Below are positions 43,519-55,600 of a stretch of DNA of 64,000 nt, one piece after another. Under the pieces are notes generated by a model. The model did not search any database and was not told the DNA's origin. It saw only the letters and a program-made list of their open reading frames with translations. Position numbers and translations under genes: made by a program. The stretch is from assembly GCA_024114885.1 (NCBI GenBank), contig CP099421.1, positions 1,860,001-1,924,000 on the forward strand, in the 5' to 3' direction. The first letter of the stretch is position 1. Each line of letters starts with the position of its first letter. Source of the DNA: Septoria linicola. Taxonomy: Eukaryota > Ascomycota > Dothideomycetes > Mycosphaerellales > Mycosphaerellaceae.

Positions 43519-44471
43519 CTAGAGGAATCGTTCGTACTGATCCGCATGCAATTGGAAGTGGTCTGAAAACGCATGACCAGGAGCAGTCAGTGCGTTGCTC
43601 AAGAAGGTGGGCCAGAACCCATCCTTGGCCCAGAAGCCTCTCAAGCCATGCGTTAGCAGACGCATCGAGTTGCCGAACATAGGAGGATGGTGGACAGGGC
43701 TCCACGTCGGCCCAAGCAGGCGACAAAGACTGCCCAAGAGGAAGATCAGACCAATGAAGCACTCCAGTAGAGACAGCACGGCCCAGCAGCTGCCCCAGAC
43801 GACCATGGTCCTCTCGAACCAAACCGACTCTTCCCGTTCCCACCAAGCATACTAAAGACAAGTGTAGTAAGGATCTGAAGTCACATAAAAGGTGTGCAGT
43901 GTGTCAAGAACCAGATACGAAAGTGGTAGTTGCCACGACATTCGAATAAGGTATGCTGTCGTGCTAGCATGGTACGGTTTCAGTCGCTGTTTGCGATCAT
44001 GCGTGGGCTCGCCAATCGTCCAGAAGTGTAGTCTCGGCGAGAACAATAGGGTTAATGCCTTGATTTGCTGCTGTACAAGGAGTTCGGCTGTGGATTGCTC
44101 TCCCTCTTCTCGTGAACGATACCTCAGCTCGTTCAAGTCCCTGCGAACAATTTTTAGTCCGGCTTTCAAGGTTCATGCGTAGCACTGTACCAGTCGCTGT
44201 TTTTGTAGATGCACAAGTAGAAGTGCCAGATAGCAACGTAGAACATCGCAAAGTCCCAATTTCCCATGTCCAAGTACACCCGATACCATGATCCAACAAA
44301 TATGATCGTCACGCCCGATAGAGTGAGCCAGTCAAGATAGTTGCGGCGCCGCGAGTGTGTCATGCCAAACGTCAGTGTTGCCACGAAGACAAAGAATGGC
44401 CAAATATATCTCTCAGAATGTGGCCCGTTGATGATGTGTTTAGTAAACCAGAAGTAACTTGACTCCTCCAT
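43519..44471 (-). CDS. Wax-synthase-like membrane acyltransferase, with in-frame stop or very short intron
   Basis: Exon 1 is 44471-44191 (ATG at 44471). A 50-nt intron (GTACAG donor, CTAA branch, TTCGCAG) leads to exon 2 from 44140. About five hydrophobic helices are visible: YIWPFFVFVATLTFGM, LTLSGVTIIFVGSWY, FAMFYVAIWHFYLCIY, LSYLVLDTLHTFYV and VLSLLECFIGLIFLLGSL. After these comes PPMFGNSMRLLTHGLRGFW, which resembles the wax-synthase domain segment before its conserved Phe-Trp. The frame has TAG at 43854-43852, then continues in the same frame (YAWWEREESVWFERT) to a stop at 43519. Either a 33-nt intron starting GTGACT removes the stop, or the gene is inactivated. With the stop bridged the product is about 300 residues, somewhat short. 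The family call is by layout and local motifs. Confidence 0.6.
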
Positions 44472-45410
44472 GGTGCGCAATTTCGATGCTGTGACTATAG
44501 ACTGCGATAGATGAACAACGTGTGCGAAAGATAGGACAGACTGAAGTGACGGCCATGGTAGAAGGCAGAGCTGCGAGATCAGATATTCGCAAGCAGTTGC
44601 GTCCAGCACATTGTTCTTGCAGTACAAACAGTAGATGGCAAATGGTCACAGCCCAGGAACGTTCATCATCGGCAAGAAACAATCAGCCGAACTTCATCAG
44701 AAGACTGCCTCGAATTGTTGTGACCGCGTGGATGAAGAATCCTCGCAACATTGGAGAAGCGTCTTGCATCGCGGAGGATCGGCATGCGCCACCCGCCGTG
44801 GCGGGCCTGACGACAGGACTCCAGAAGCGTGAGAAGCTGGCATCATCGTTCGAGAAGAACAGATTGATGCTGTGTAGCACGAGGTGCAGCGTGTCACCAC
44901 GTTCAACCGTTGTCCAGCCATCGATTCAGAACAACAGAAAGGCAAAGGCGTTGTGGTGGCAGGCTCTCACAAAGAAGATGGCCAACTTTCAGCCGGTTGG
45001 TGTGGCGATGAATTAGCTCGCTGCACGTCGTGTCTGCATTTAGAAACACACCTCCCAAGACCATTACGCCAGCAAAATTGTTGGCGGCCGCAGCAATAAC
45101 ACTTCTTCTACGTCTGCGGTGAAAATCTTTCGTTGCACAGCTTTTGGAACACCTGCACTTCCGCATCGCGAAGTATTGCAATACCTCCCACGAGGGCAGC
45201 GACCGTTGAGACGAGTGACGCTGAGCCGTACCAGAAAGGCCAAGCTTGCGCCAGGGGAGGTCAGCAGAGCGTTGAGCCGCTTCTGGACTACGCAGCCTCG
45301 TGTACTTCTTCTTTCAAAACTCCTGAACGCCGCGGACAATTTCTGAAGTCTCAGCTGTCACGGAAACATACGGTGGTCAATCGCTAAATACAAGGCGTAC
45401 TGTAGGCAGG
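44472..45410. other. Divergent intergenic region with overlapping uncharacterised frames
   Basis: 939 bp between the acyltransferase and the glucanase. A 164-codon plus-strand frame (44522-45016) and several minus-strand frames overlap; none has convincing composition or family features. It contains both promoters. Confidence 0.4.
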
Positions 45411-47400
45411 ATGTCTGAGCGCCAATACGGAATCCCGATGGGCCATGTGCACGGAGCGCCACTTCAACAGCAAGCACGAACACCGGCATCACCGGGAGAC
45501 GCCTTAGGATACCCATCACAAGCTGGAAACGACTCGCATGCGCTCAGAGACATCGACCATCTATATAATCAACGCATGTCATCCCCTTCACCGGATCCCT
45601 ATCAGGATGTGTATGGCCATGGAGCACCACCACCGCCACCACATATGCAGCGCCCTGTGAGCTCAATACAACAGCATTCGCAGAGCTCACTAGCGCCACT
45701 CACAGCAAATCAAGGGATGGGGTACTCACCTACGCCATCCTCCAGTCGAAGTTTTCATTACGAAGGTTCTGCCATGCCGGCAGGTACGGGAGCAGGGCTT
45801 GGCGCGGGAGGCGTAGAGTACGGCCAGCAATTACCACGAGGCCATTCTTATTATGGCGATGGTTACGATTCTTTCGATCCTAGCACTATAGAGGACGATG
45901 GAGACGATGGGATCCAGGAGCGGCAGAGGCCACGAAGCAGGCTTGGCTTTGGCGCTGCTGCAGGAGCCGGTGCTGCAGCCAGTGCTGGCGCTGGTATCGG
46001 CATGAAATCCTTGAACCGTGACTCGAGTGGAATCTATGGACCTGTTGGGCATGATGCTGAGAAATCGGAATGGTTGTCAAAACAAACGGAACGCAGTGGT
46101 CGAAAGAAAAAGTGGATTATTGGCTGCAGTATAGCTGCAATCCTCGTCATTGGCGGCATCATTGGTGGCGTCGTTGGTGGCATCCTTGCTAATCAGAAGG
46201 ACGAAGATGACAGGAATGGTTCAGGTTCCAACTCCGGATCCTCGAGTGGCCTGTACGACATCAACTCCAGGCAGGTCAAGGCCGTCATGAACGACGATCG
46301 ACTCCACAAAGTCTTCCCCACGGTAGACTACACTCCATTCTATGCGCAATATCCAGCATGTCTAAGTCCAGGAGGTGGACCAGATCAAAACAATGTCACT
46401 CTTGACATTGCGCGACTTTCACAGCTAGCACCGGCCGTGCGATTATACGGCACTGACTGCAACCAGACGGAGCTAGTTCTGGAGGCCATCGATCGCCTGG
46501 AGATGCAGGACACCATGAAAGTGTGGCTCGGTGTTTACCTGGATGGAAATTCAACTACGAATGATCGTCAGCTAAAGGACCTCTACAATATCTTGGACAA
46601 CTATCCCCACGATCGCTTCGTTGGCGTGATCGTGGGCAACGAAGTGCTGTTCGCCAAGACTTGGACGATTACTGACCTTGCCACGCAACTGGATGAAGTA
46701 CGCAGCAACTTCACCTCTAGAGGCATAAATCTCCCTGTAGCTACCGCAGACCTCGGAGACAATTGGGATGCCAACCTCGCGCAGGCCTCAGACATCGTGA
46801 TGTCAAATATTCACCCGTTCTTCGCCGGTACGCTTGCGGAGGATTCTGCAAGCTGGGCATGGTCTTTCTGGCAGGATAAAGACGTCGCACTGACATCTGC
46901 GAAGACGGGCACAGTGGGCTCGGTTACATACCCAAAGCAAATCATCTCAGAAATTGGATGGCCAACGCAAGGTGGCAACGACTGCGGTGTTGCGGACGAT
47001 CCAGCTTATGGCTGCACGAGTGACACCGACGGAGCAGTAGCCAGTCTTGACAACCTCAATACCTTCATGGATGGCTGGGTGTGTGATGCCATGACCAACG
47101 GTACAACTTACTTTTGGTGAGCTTGCTTTTACCCTCGACCCAAACTGCCGTTCGCATGTGCAAAGTCAACTTTACTAACATGGTACGCCAGGTTCGAAGC
47201 TTTTGACGAGCCATGGAAACATCAAGTAAGTGTTATGCCACGTTACCTAGACATAGCACACGCGCTAACAGAATACACAGTTCGATACAGAACACAACAA
47301 GTGGGAGCCTTATTGGGGGCTCTTCGACAAAGATCGCAACCTCAAGAAAGGCCTCAAGATACCAGATTGCGGCGGTAAGACTATCGACAAGCCTTATTGA
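45411..47400 (+). CDS. Membrane-anchored GH17 glucan endo-1,3-beta-glucosidase (BtgC type)
   Basis: Three exons: 45411-47116, 47192-47225 (34 nt) and 47281-47400. Introns of 75 and 55 nt join in phase to give 619 residues. Residues 1-235 are a disordered cytosolic region rich in Pro, Gln, Gly and Ser. A basic stretch RKKK precedes one membrane helix (WIIGCSIAAILVIGGIIGGVVG, about 238-262), giving a type II membrane protein. The extracellular GH17 barrel follows, with DYTPFYAQYP, VRLYGTDCNQ, the acid/base Glu in VGNEVLF (about residue 408) and the nucleophile Glu in SEIGWPTQGG (about 514). The tiny second exon encodes FEAFDEPWKHQ, a conserved GH17 strand, and the last exon NKWEPYWGLFDKDRNLKKG. 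The architecture matches the BtgC/Bgl2-related enzymes that remodel cell-wall beta-1,3-glucan. Six or more Asn-x-Ser/Thr sites lie in the outer part. Confidence 0.94.
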
Positions 47401-48582
47401 TTTTACGATATCTGTTTGCACGAATGAACGAGCGCTAGACCGCATTTTGTACGGCTTTAATGACTGCGTGGGATGTGCAAAGGGCACTGAATGTTATTGT
47501 ATCCGTACTTTGGGGTGCGTGCATGTCGCTGTTGAGGGCTCAGCAAGCGATGAACAGGACAAGGTCAAGCTGGCTTCTAAAGGCCTTGGGAGGCTGTAGA
47601 TACTTTCAATCTCAAAAAGTCAATTGGGACTTCGTCGTGGACGAGAATTACGACAGCATGTCCCAGTGAACAATGCGTGCTTGCTTGAGAGCCACTGTTC
47701 GAATGTCAGCGTTGATGGCACTTTCTTGACCAGCACACATATCAACATTTCAGCCCCACACTGGCCCCCTGTCCAGTCGCTGACTGAGCTGACAACGAAT
47801 TGGCACTCCGAATTTGTATCGAAAGCCTGAGCAATCGTGTTCCCTGCCAATGCATGGTCGCAGTCGCACAACTAAGTCCGCCAAACGGACCACCGGCATG
47901 GTCGCGCAAAATCGCCGGGAACACTGTGTGACACCCATCTCAAACACCGCGGTCTTCGTGTACATGCACGTCCTGGCTGATGCTCGAGCGCTAGGCATGA
48001 AGCCCTTGACATCATTTGGGATCAGCCAGCTATGATGCCAGCTAGCTAGGCCACTAGACAGCCAGCATTACTGCCTCAGCTTATCGTGGACCGGCTGGTG
48101 GTACACCCTCTTCGATGCAAGGCGGCCGTTGCTATCCTGGGTTGCCCCATCGCTAGAGACGAAGCACTGCGATCAGAAAACATGGAAAATTCTAGAGAGC
48201 CAATTCTGAAAGATGAGGCATATCCTGCCCACTTTTTTGCATACATTACGTGATTCTATGTTCGCTGCTCTTGTAAACGACAGCAAAAGCGATACATGCG
48301 ATGACAACGCCTTAGCGCACTTTTCCTCCAAACCAGTATGCAGGCCATGCAGGCGATTTTGTGCAAGCAATTTGTTTCGCTTCGCCCGAGCAGCCACAAC
48401 CATCATGGCCCATACAGGGTTGCATTCGCCAGAAGGATAATACCATCCCAACGCCTTCGCTACCATTCGCAGTCTAGAATTGGCGCACAAGATGCCTCTG
48501 AATGCAAAAACTGATTCGATGCAACAAACCACTTCGTGCCAACAATGCCATATCTTCGTTCATAAAAGCGGCAGTGGCCAGC
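47401..48582. other. Convergent intergenic region, no supported gene
   Basis: 1.18 kb between the 3' ends of the glucanase and the MedA gene. Only short frames without family character are present. Confidence 0.5.
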
Positions 48583-51500
48583 TTACGACATCGAGTCGGC
48601 TCTACGAGCACGCTTGTTGCGTTCAAGCCACTTCCGCTTTCCTGGCCGAGTCTCGAAGTGCGGTGCGATCGTGGCAGTGTCGCTGCCGCCAGCAATCATA
48701 GTACTCCGCATCTTGTTTCGGTAAGCGTCCAGTGATCTCTGCAGAAACAACGTACGACCTATGCAGATGTCAGTGAATCGTACGGTGATGTTGAAATAAG
48801 GTGTGCATACCGTTGAACGTTCGTGCTTGACCCCAGCTCATTCGGTAGCCTAGTTCGTTTAACGCGACCTCCTTGTTCCTCCTCGACTTGGTCATACGTG
48901 GCACTGGTAGCTTCGCTTCGCTACCGTCCATGAGCGATACTGGAACAAGGCACCTGCTTTGCGCAGGTAACGGTTGACCTTCATCGTCGCCAGCATCATC
49001 TTCGTCATCCCAGTTGCCACGTGCGCCGGGAGAACCTGGCGGTGATCTCATCTGGCGAGGGAAATAAGATCGTGGGTAAACAGCATTAATCCTCAAGTGA
49101 GCATCGGGCATATCGTCCATTTTGACCTGGTCAAGCATGACGCGCACACGCACACGTGTGCCACGTTGATTGTCGTCGACGAGAATAAACTTACGACGCT
49201 TGGATTCAGGAACATCACCGAAGAGGTTGCGTTTGTGCTCTTCATCTTCCTTCTTGACGGAGTCGCCGCGAGCAGGTGCAGCAAGCGTTGATGCTTGGCC
49301 GTGCATGGGATCCATGGCGTCGTGCACTGAAGGCATGGACGAGCCTCCGACTCCTGGTTGCTGAGGGTACGAGGGATAGAAGTTCTGAGCGTACCGGCCC
49401 GTTGTTGGCGATGCCAGATCGTGTTGTCCGTTACTCGACTGGTTAGGATGCCCGGCTGCACTATTGTATTCATTTCCGGCTAAAAGGGAAAATGATGAAT
49501 TAGCGCGAGACCTTCGATGATGTGCTGCATGGGTGTATGCGAAGCGAGAAAACAAGGGTAGGAGAAGTGCAAACGAAGTGTGGTGTACAACGACAAAGAT
49601 ACAATCTTCAGCAACCGTCACTTTTCGGCTGCTGGCCGTGGTAAAGTATGCTGCACACAATGTACAGACAGAGTGATCGATATGATGCTGACCGGCCTCT
49701 TGTTCCCTCACCCAAAACTCCCACAAATGCGCGCGTGCAATGGTAGTAGTAGTACAGGATATCATTCACATCTGGTGGAACATACCGCTAACGTCGTTGC
49801 CACCGCCGGTGTCGCTACCGTCGGTGTGGTGATGGTGCATCTGAGGTCCACCAGGGCCCATGTTGGGTGGGCGCGCCGAGCCAGGAGCCATGCCCTGTGG
49901 AGGCAGCCCAGCGCTACCAGGGCCTGGGTACGAACCAGCAACACCAGGCGTTGCCTTTGCTGCGTTCCTATTTTGAATTTTTGCCATTCGACGAACTCTT
50001 CGACTCCGTAACCTCACGTCTTGATTGCTGTTTCTCCAGCTGTCGACCGCGCGCTGAATCAGTCCACGCTTCTCGCGCAAATTCGGGTTCAGCTGTGCAA
50101 GTGCCCAGCCAACCGCATTGCACTCGCTTTCGTAGTGCAACCGATTGCCCTTGTACTGGTCCTTTCCACAGCACGCGCGCGGATACACGCAATTGGCGGA
50201 CTTGAACTCCGGACTGAGCTCATCAACGTTGACAGATTCGACGTCACAGCGAATCGTGTACTCCATCTTCACGCGATCACGCGAATATTCGAAAGCGATC
50301 CACTGCACTCCATTGTTGTCTTGTCGCACAACCAACGGAGTTGTCGCGGGAATCGGTCCTGGTGCTGCGCTCGAGTTAGGCCCATTTGGTGTAGTAGACG
50401 TCGGGTGACCGTGCATACCTGGACCTGAAGGAGTCTGTGGAGTCGGTTGCGGATGGGCCAAGGCAGAAGGCGGCCGCTGGAGGGAAGACTGTGATGGCTT
50501 TTGATCGAGCATACTTGACTGGGGATGACCGGGCGCCGCTTGTGGTGGCTGCTGCATCTGCTGCTGTTGCGGCTGATGTGACATCAGCATTCCTGGCGCC
50601 GAAGTCATCGACGAGTGATGCGTAGCAGCCGCGGCAGGATGCTGGCCATAGGGCGACTGCTGCTGCATCTGGTACTGTGGGTAGTACATTTGTTGAGGCA
50701 TGGAGGGTATGCCATACAACGGTCGACCATGTGCATCAGTCTGTGGTGAGTGGATGGAGGCCGGTGAGTTAGACTGCGGAGTCTGGTAGCTTGAGATTGG
50801 CGGGTATGACTGACGGCTGATCGCCGCCTGCGTGGCCATGCTTTCGTTCGGTTCTGCAAAGCTGGTCAGTCCCAGACTGAAAGAACGCGCCATGGCAGCC
50901 AACTTCTTCAGCGTGGCAGCCGATAATCCATTATTGTTTGGGGTGCGCAGGACTCAAATTAGTGGGTTTCAACTCACCTGACGAAGCGTAGCTACCTGCC
51001 GCACTGTTTGTGCTGTACGGGCTGGGATGGGCACCAAAGAACTGTGCCTCACCCGGATGCTGCGATGGGATTCCTGGCACCGATCCGATGTACGGAGACT
51101 GATGCTGCTGGGGTAGGCTGTGAGTGGAAGAGTGCGGCGAAATGTAAGGCCCTTGCGACGTCTGATTGTTCAGATTGTGCGTTTGGTGAGGGGAGTTGGG
51201 CCGATGCTGCTGCTGAACTAGTCCTGCAGATCGTGGGTGCTGCAAAGGCTGCTGTGGTGGAGGAAGACCCTGTTGGCCGGCATTTGGTTGATTCTATACA
51301 CAGACGTGTCAGTACAGGTGTCCGCGCTACGCCGTGATTGCTCGATGGCCGTTGTTGATGTTGGACGTCAGATGTGTATTGTGTTTCAAGGCGTCGATCG
51401 CGGATCCTGGTCGGGTGGCAGAGCGGGATTGGGAAAAGGCAAAAGTGCAGGCCTTTGCTGGCAAGGCAGAGCCCAGATGGGGTGCCAGGGTGCAAGGGTG

Positions 51501-52191
51501 TAGATGAGTGACGGTGAGTAGGTGTGAACGGTATGCTGGGTGCTGGAGGGGCATGGCGGGGAACTTGGGCTCCACTCTGGATATGGGCAATGAGCGCAGC
51601 GAGAATGGTTTGAGTTTTTGCGTGCAGATTGAGAAGTGTCGGAACCAGAGGTCTCATCAAACGCAAAAATCAAGGTGTGCGGGAATGTAGTGCTGGCGTG
51701 GTGCGGATCCGAGTCAAGGAATTTTTTTGGACGTGCTAGGTTTGCGGTGTCGTGGTGTATGTGTGCAGCAGTAGTGATGAATGAGTAGCAGTAGTGGGCT
51801 AATAGTGCAGTAGAGTTGGGTTTGAGCGTACCAGCAGCGACGGCTGTCGCATGTCGAAAGACTGCATGCTGCTCGCGCGGTGGCCGTGTAGCGGTGGTGG
51901 GAGTGCAACAGCAGCAGACATTCGAGCATGGGTGGGCTGCCAGTGGTGCAGTTTGAGGTGCAGTGTAGATGGATGGGTCGTCTCGGGCAGGGGCGCGTGT
52001 GGCGGATCTCGTTTCTCGAGATCGTGGGGACGACGACAATGGCAAATGTGATGATGGTGTTGCTGATAGTGCTGAATGTGTTCTCTGTTGCTAGGCGAGC
52101 AGGCAAGAGGGAAAAGTGGTCGAGTTCTTTCGTTGGCAGTGAAGAACGACGACGACGCGTTGGTATCGACAAAAAAAAACCCACATACCAT
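48583..52191 (-). CDS. medA: Medusa (MedA)-type developmental regulator
   Basis: MedA proteins control conidiophore development and, in pathogens, adhesion and virulence traits. Certain exons: 51293-50978, 50853-49786, 49479-48811 and 48758-48583. Introns are 124, 306 and 52 nt, all with GT donors (GTGAGT, GTATGT, GTATGC). The first 215 codons are Gln/Pro/Ser/His-rich. The conserved core contains WIAFEYSRDRVKMEYTIRCD, then LSPEFKSANCVYPRACCGK and LIQRAVDSWRNSNQD; I relate it to the MedA/Acon-3 family from memory. The second conserved part has KRRKFILVDDNQRGTRVRVR and PRMTKSRRNKEVALNELGYR, and the last exon reads RTLFLQRSLDAYRNKMRS. A first exon made only of the ATG at 52191-52189, followed at once by GTATGT, is in phase with the acceptor TATAG at 51294. 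It would give 743 residues after an 895-nt intron. That start is a proposal. Confidence 0.85.
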
Positions 52192-52638
52192 GTCGCTCCA
52201 GGCCGTCAAAGAGCCGCCGCTGTACTCAGCGCGCGTCCAAAGTCAGTCGCAGTGTGAGTGCCAGTCGCAGACCTGGTCACTTGTCTGGGATGGCGGTCGC
52301 TCTGCAAACCGTAAATCTCGAGTCGTTGCTGGATGCTGGCCCTGTGTCAGGCGTGTGCCTTAATGCAAGCGTCGGAAACCTTGTTGTGTGGTAGAGACAG
52401 GGCTGCTGGCCGGCAGACGAGGCAGGGTCGCAGAGTTTAAACCAGCGTGTGGGCTGCTAGTTCGTGTTCGGGAGCCGCGGGAAGAGCAGCAGGCAGGCAG
52501 GGCAAGGGAAACCAGGGCAGGGCCAGGCAGGCGAGACAAGACTCTGATTGATGATGACAGGCAAGTCAAGACGTGCACTTGGACAGGCCACGCCGGACGG
52601 GATGAGGAGGGAAAAAAAAGTAGGTAGGTAGGTCCTGC

Positions 52639-52669
<31 letters not shown>

Positions 52670-55600
52670 TGTGAGACTCTGCTGCGAAATAATGCTGGTC
52701 TGGGAAAAGTGCCGCGCGACAAGGTCATGAAGGGCCACTGCACACACATCAAAACACGCATGCATGCTCGGCGCTCGCTGCTGGGTCTGCCTGCCCTGCT
52801 CTCATCTTCAGCAGCGGGCGTGCATGGATGGAGTATGTCACAAGCCGTTGGTGCCGACGACTTAGTGCTGTTTCGGCGAGCGCTGGGAAGGTGCAGCCTA
52901 TGCTATATTCGGGCGTGCAGCGCGGACCGTGCATGCCCACGCGAATTGCGGTGATCTTTTGCAACACATCAATAATTCACGGCGCTCCGACAACTCTGTC
53001 AGCGACCATCGCGCTATATTTCCTTTGGCCTCACTACTTCTGGACCGCTGCGATCAATACGCCGGCGCACGCATTCACTCAATCACCGACACGTCAATCT
53101 GTGCTGACGTATCCTCTCTGCGATGCCGCGATGGTGGTGTGTTTTGCTGCTCGGCGTCTCCTCTGACCCGATTCGTTGGGCTGACAAACTGCGCTGGCCA
53201 TCGCTCGCCTACATGCGCATAGCACTGCCGCTATACTGTTATCACAGCGAGAAATCTAATATCTGCGCCGGCAAGTGAAGGTGCGAGCGCAGCATCTCGC
53301 TAGTCCTCGGAATTTCCGATGTCAACCATAGAAGATCGACGGTGTCCCTTCAACACAGCCCAATTATGGCTTGGCGTTAAGATATGCGGCATAATGCACC
53401 GCGGTGAGCCGCTTCTTCATCAGCTCATGCTACGCCAGCGCAACCATCACGTTCCACGACCTCTGCTCACCGGGCGAATAGACCCCGCACAGCTCCACAA
53501 TCTTTGATTAGGTCGATGTACCATTGGCCTGAAGCGGTGAATCGAGCATAGAGGCAGCGTAGTCATGCGATGTCGACTATCGGCATGATGCATCTCACAT
53601 TTCGAGCTCGCTGGACATCCTCTCGATCACGTATAGTCATATGCAAGCTTGTGCGCAGCTTGTACTTCTGAACCCAGCCGATGTCAAGGAATACCTTGCT
53701 ACATACGACATGCAGGGTTTTCTAGCTCCTATCCGCCTCGTAAGCGATGCGATCTCGCTGGCTATGATTGGCTACCCGACTCCATTCTGCTTCGGACTCC
53801 TGCCGACATTGTGAAACACGCTCAGGCCGCTGACTCGACTTGCTGGTGAGCGGCCAACCATCGCTCTTCCTCAGAAGCTTCAGTTGCAAGCTCCGGAGTA
53901 TTCCTTTCTGCTCGACATCTCTAGGTGCATCGTTAGCGTGTCAATAAACTTGTTGTCTCTTCAAGCAGAGCTGCGAAGACTTATGGACTGCCGGATCGCG
54001 AGCGGTGCTGACGAAGAACGGACTTCTCTCCTCAAAGAGCGCTGGCAGTTGGTAATCTTCAATCATGTGGTCGGCTTGCACTCCGCGTCGCTTGTCGTTG
54101 CAGCGCCGTGGTTCACACAGGCTCTTCATTCCGGTCGCTTGCACGTGGCCGCCCTTGTCGCCGGAAGCTGTGCCTTGTAGCGTGCCTCCCAGCTTGGGCT
54201 GCACTTCACTACACCTGCCCTGTCTCCGAGCATGCCGGCGTCAGGCGTGAAGGGGTCATGTTTTTGGAGACGACGATTAACCTTGTTTCCACATCCCAGC
54301 TGTCCATACTTGTGCTAAAAGCCGTACAAGATTGGAAAGCCACGCGCAAGAGCAGTCTGCTCGTGAGCGCGCTCAGCTCTGCAGAAGATCGGAAGGGCTT
54401 CCAATGCCGAAGCTTGTGGCGCACCAGCAGCATAGCATAACGTCTCTGCATGACATTGGCAAATCGTTGGCGACAAAGCAGACTTGCTCCTGCTGAAGGA
54501 GCCTTCTGTCAAGCATGCGAACTTGAGCGAACCAGGGTTGCCACCCATCGCCGCTGCAGTTGACAGGTATGGGCAGCCCAGCAACACGCCGTGAACCGGG
54601 TCGCGCACAGGTGGGACAAGGCATGCGTGGGCACAAAACCATACCAGGTTCGATAAACAATGCAAGCCTCAGGAGTTAAACACTACGAGAAGATGCATGG
54701 CACCTCTACTAGATCGCACGAACGACAACAATGTGCTTGTGGCTTCATGCCGCTCGCGTTCCACGCGATAAGGTATTCAATCGTGTCGCTCACCTGTGCT
54801 ACGAGAGGCTTTCATCGCCGGCTTGTTACAATCCGGCCAGAAATAGCTTGAGAAGTTCCCGCTTTCACGGTACAGATAGCACACCACCATCGTCTCGTTG
54901 ACGCCAAATCTCTTCGTCGGTCACGACTAGCACAGTGGCTGAGCGAAGCGACGTCGACCTCGGGTAGCTGGTGTGAACGTGCGTGTCTTGCGCCCGGAGA
55001 GACTTCATCTCGAGGCGCACAAGGTCTGAATGAGGCCAGCTAGGTGAAACAGCCACGTAAAGCTACAACTGATCGCTCTTTACCGCGCCTCAGCGCCACC
55101 ACGGCGACATTAGCATTGCCCATGACCAGACAGTGTAGTGTCGAAATGCTGTCGAGGCTGTACAGCGAGGCTTCCTCGACATGCCCGCACCGATCCGCAC
55201 CCGGATCGACAAAGTAGAGCAAGCCTCATCCGCTCACGAAACCATCGCGGAAAGTCAAACATACAACAGCTCCTCGACAACAGATCCGACGCGGTGATGA
55301 AACGACTCATTACATGCACAGAGTCAGGTGCTTGTGATTGAGAGGCTTCGCAGCATCATCTCAGCTCGATCAGCTCGTACAGCCATTTCTCGCGCTGCAT
55401 GTGTTTGCTCTAACCTGTTTCAAGCCGACGCATGAGAAGTGTCCCTCCCATCACTTCCGAAGATATGGCGTGCAGAGAAGGTTAGTGAGCTGCATTTCCT
55501 GCACAGGCCGGATGGCATCCTATTGGGTTCGCAGGTTGGTTCAAGCAGATCTGTCTCTCGACGTCGCTCAACTCCCTGCCATCGATCATTGGCAACAGGT

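Noticed and set aside
44522..45016. 164-codon plus-strand frame between the acyltransferase and glucanase
   Set aside because: Composition is not protein-like, no family motif, and several minus-strand frames overlap it equally well.
47185..47200. GGTTCGAAGC resembling a tRNA T-loop
   Set aside because: It is the start of the second glucanase exon (FEAFDEPW); no acceptor stem or anticodon arm can be paired around it.
49766..50902. Two separate genes in the MedA region, one ending near 49766 and another from 48770 to 49765
   Set aside because: GTATGT at 49785 and CTTTTAG at 49480 join the two frames in phase, and both parts belong to one MedA-type protein.
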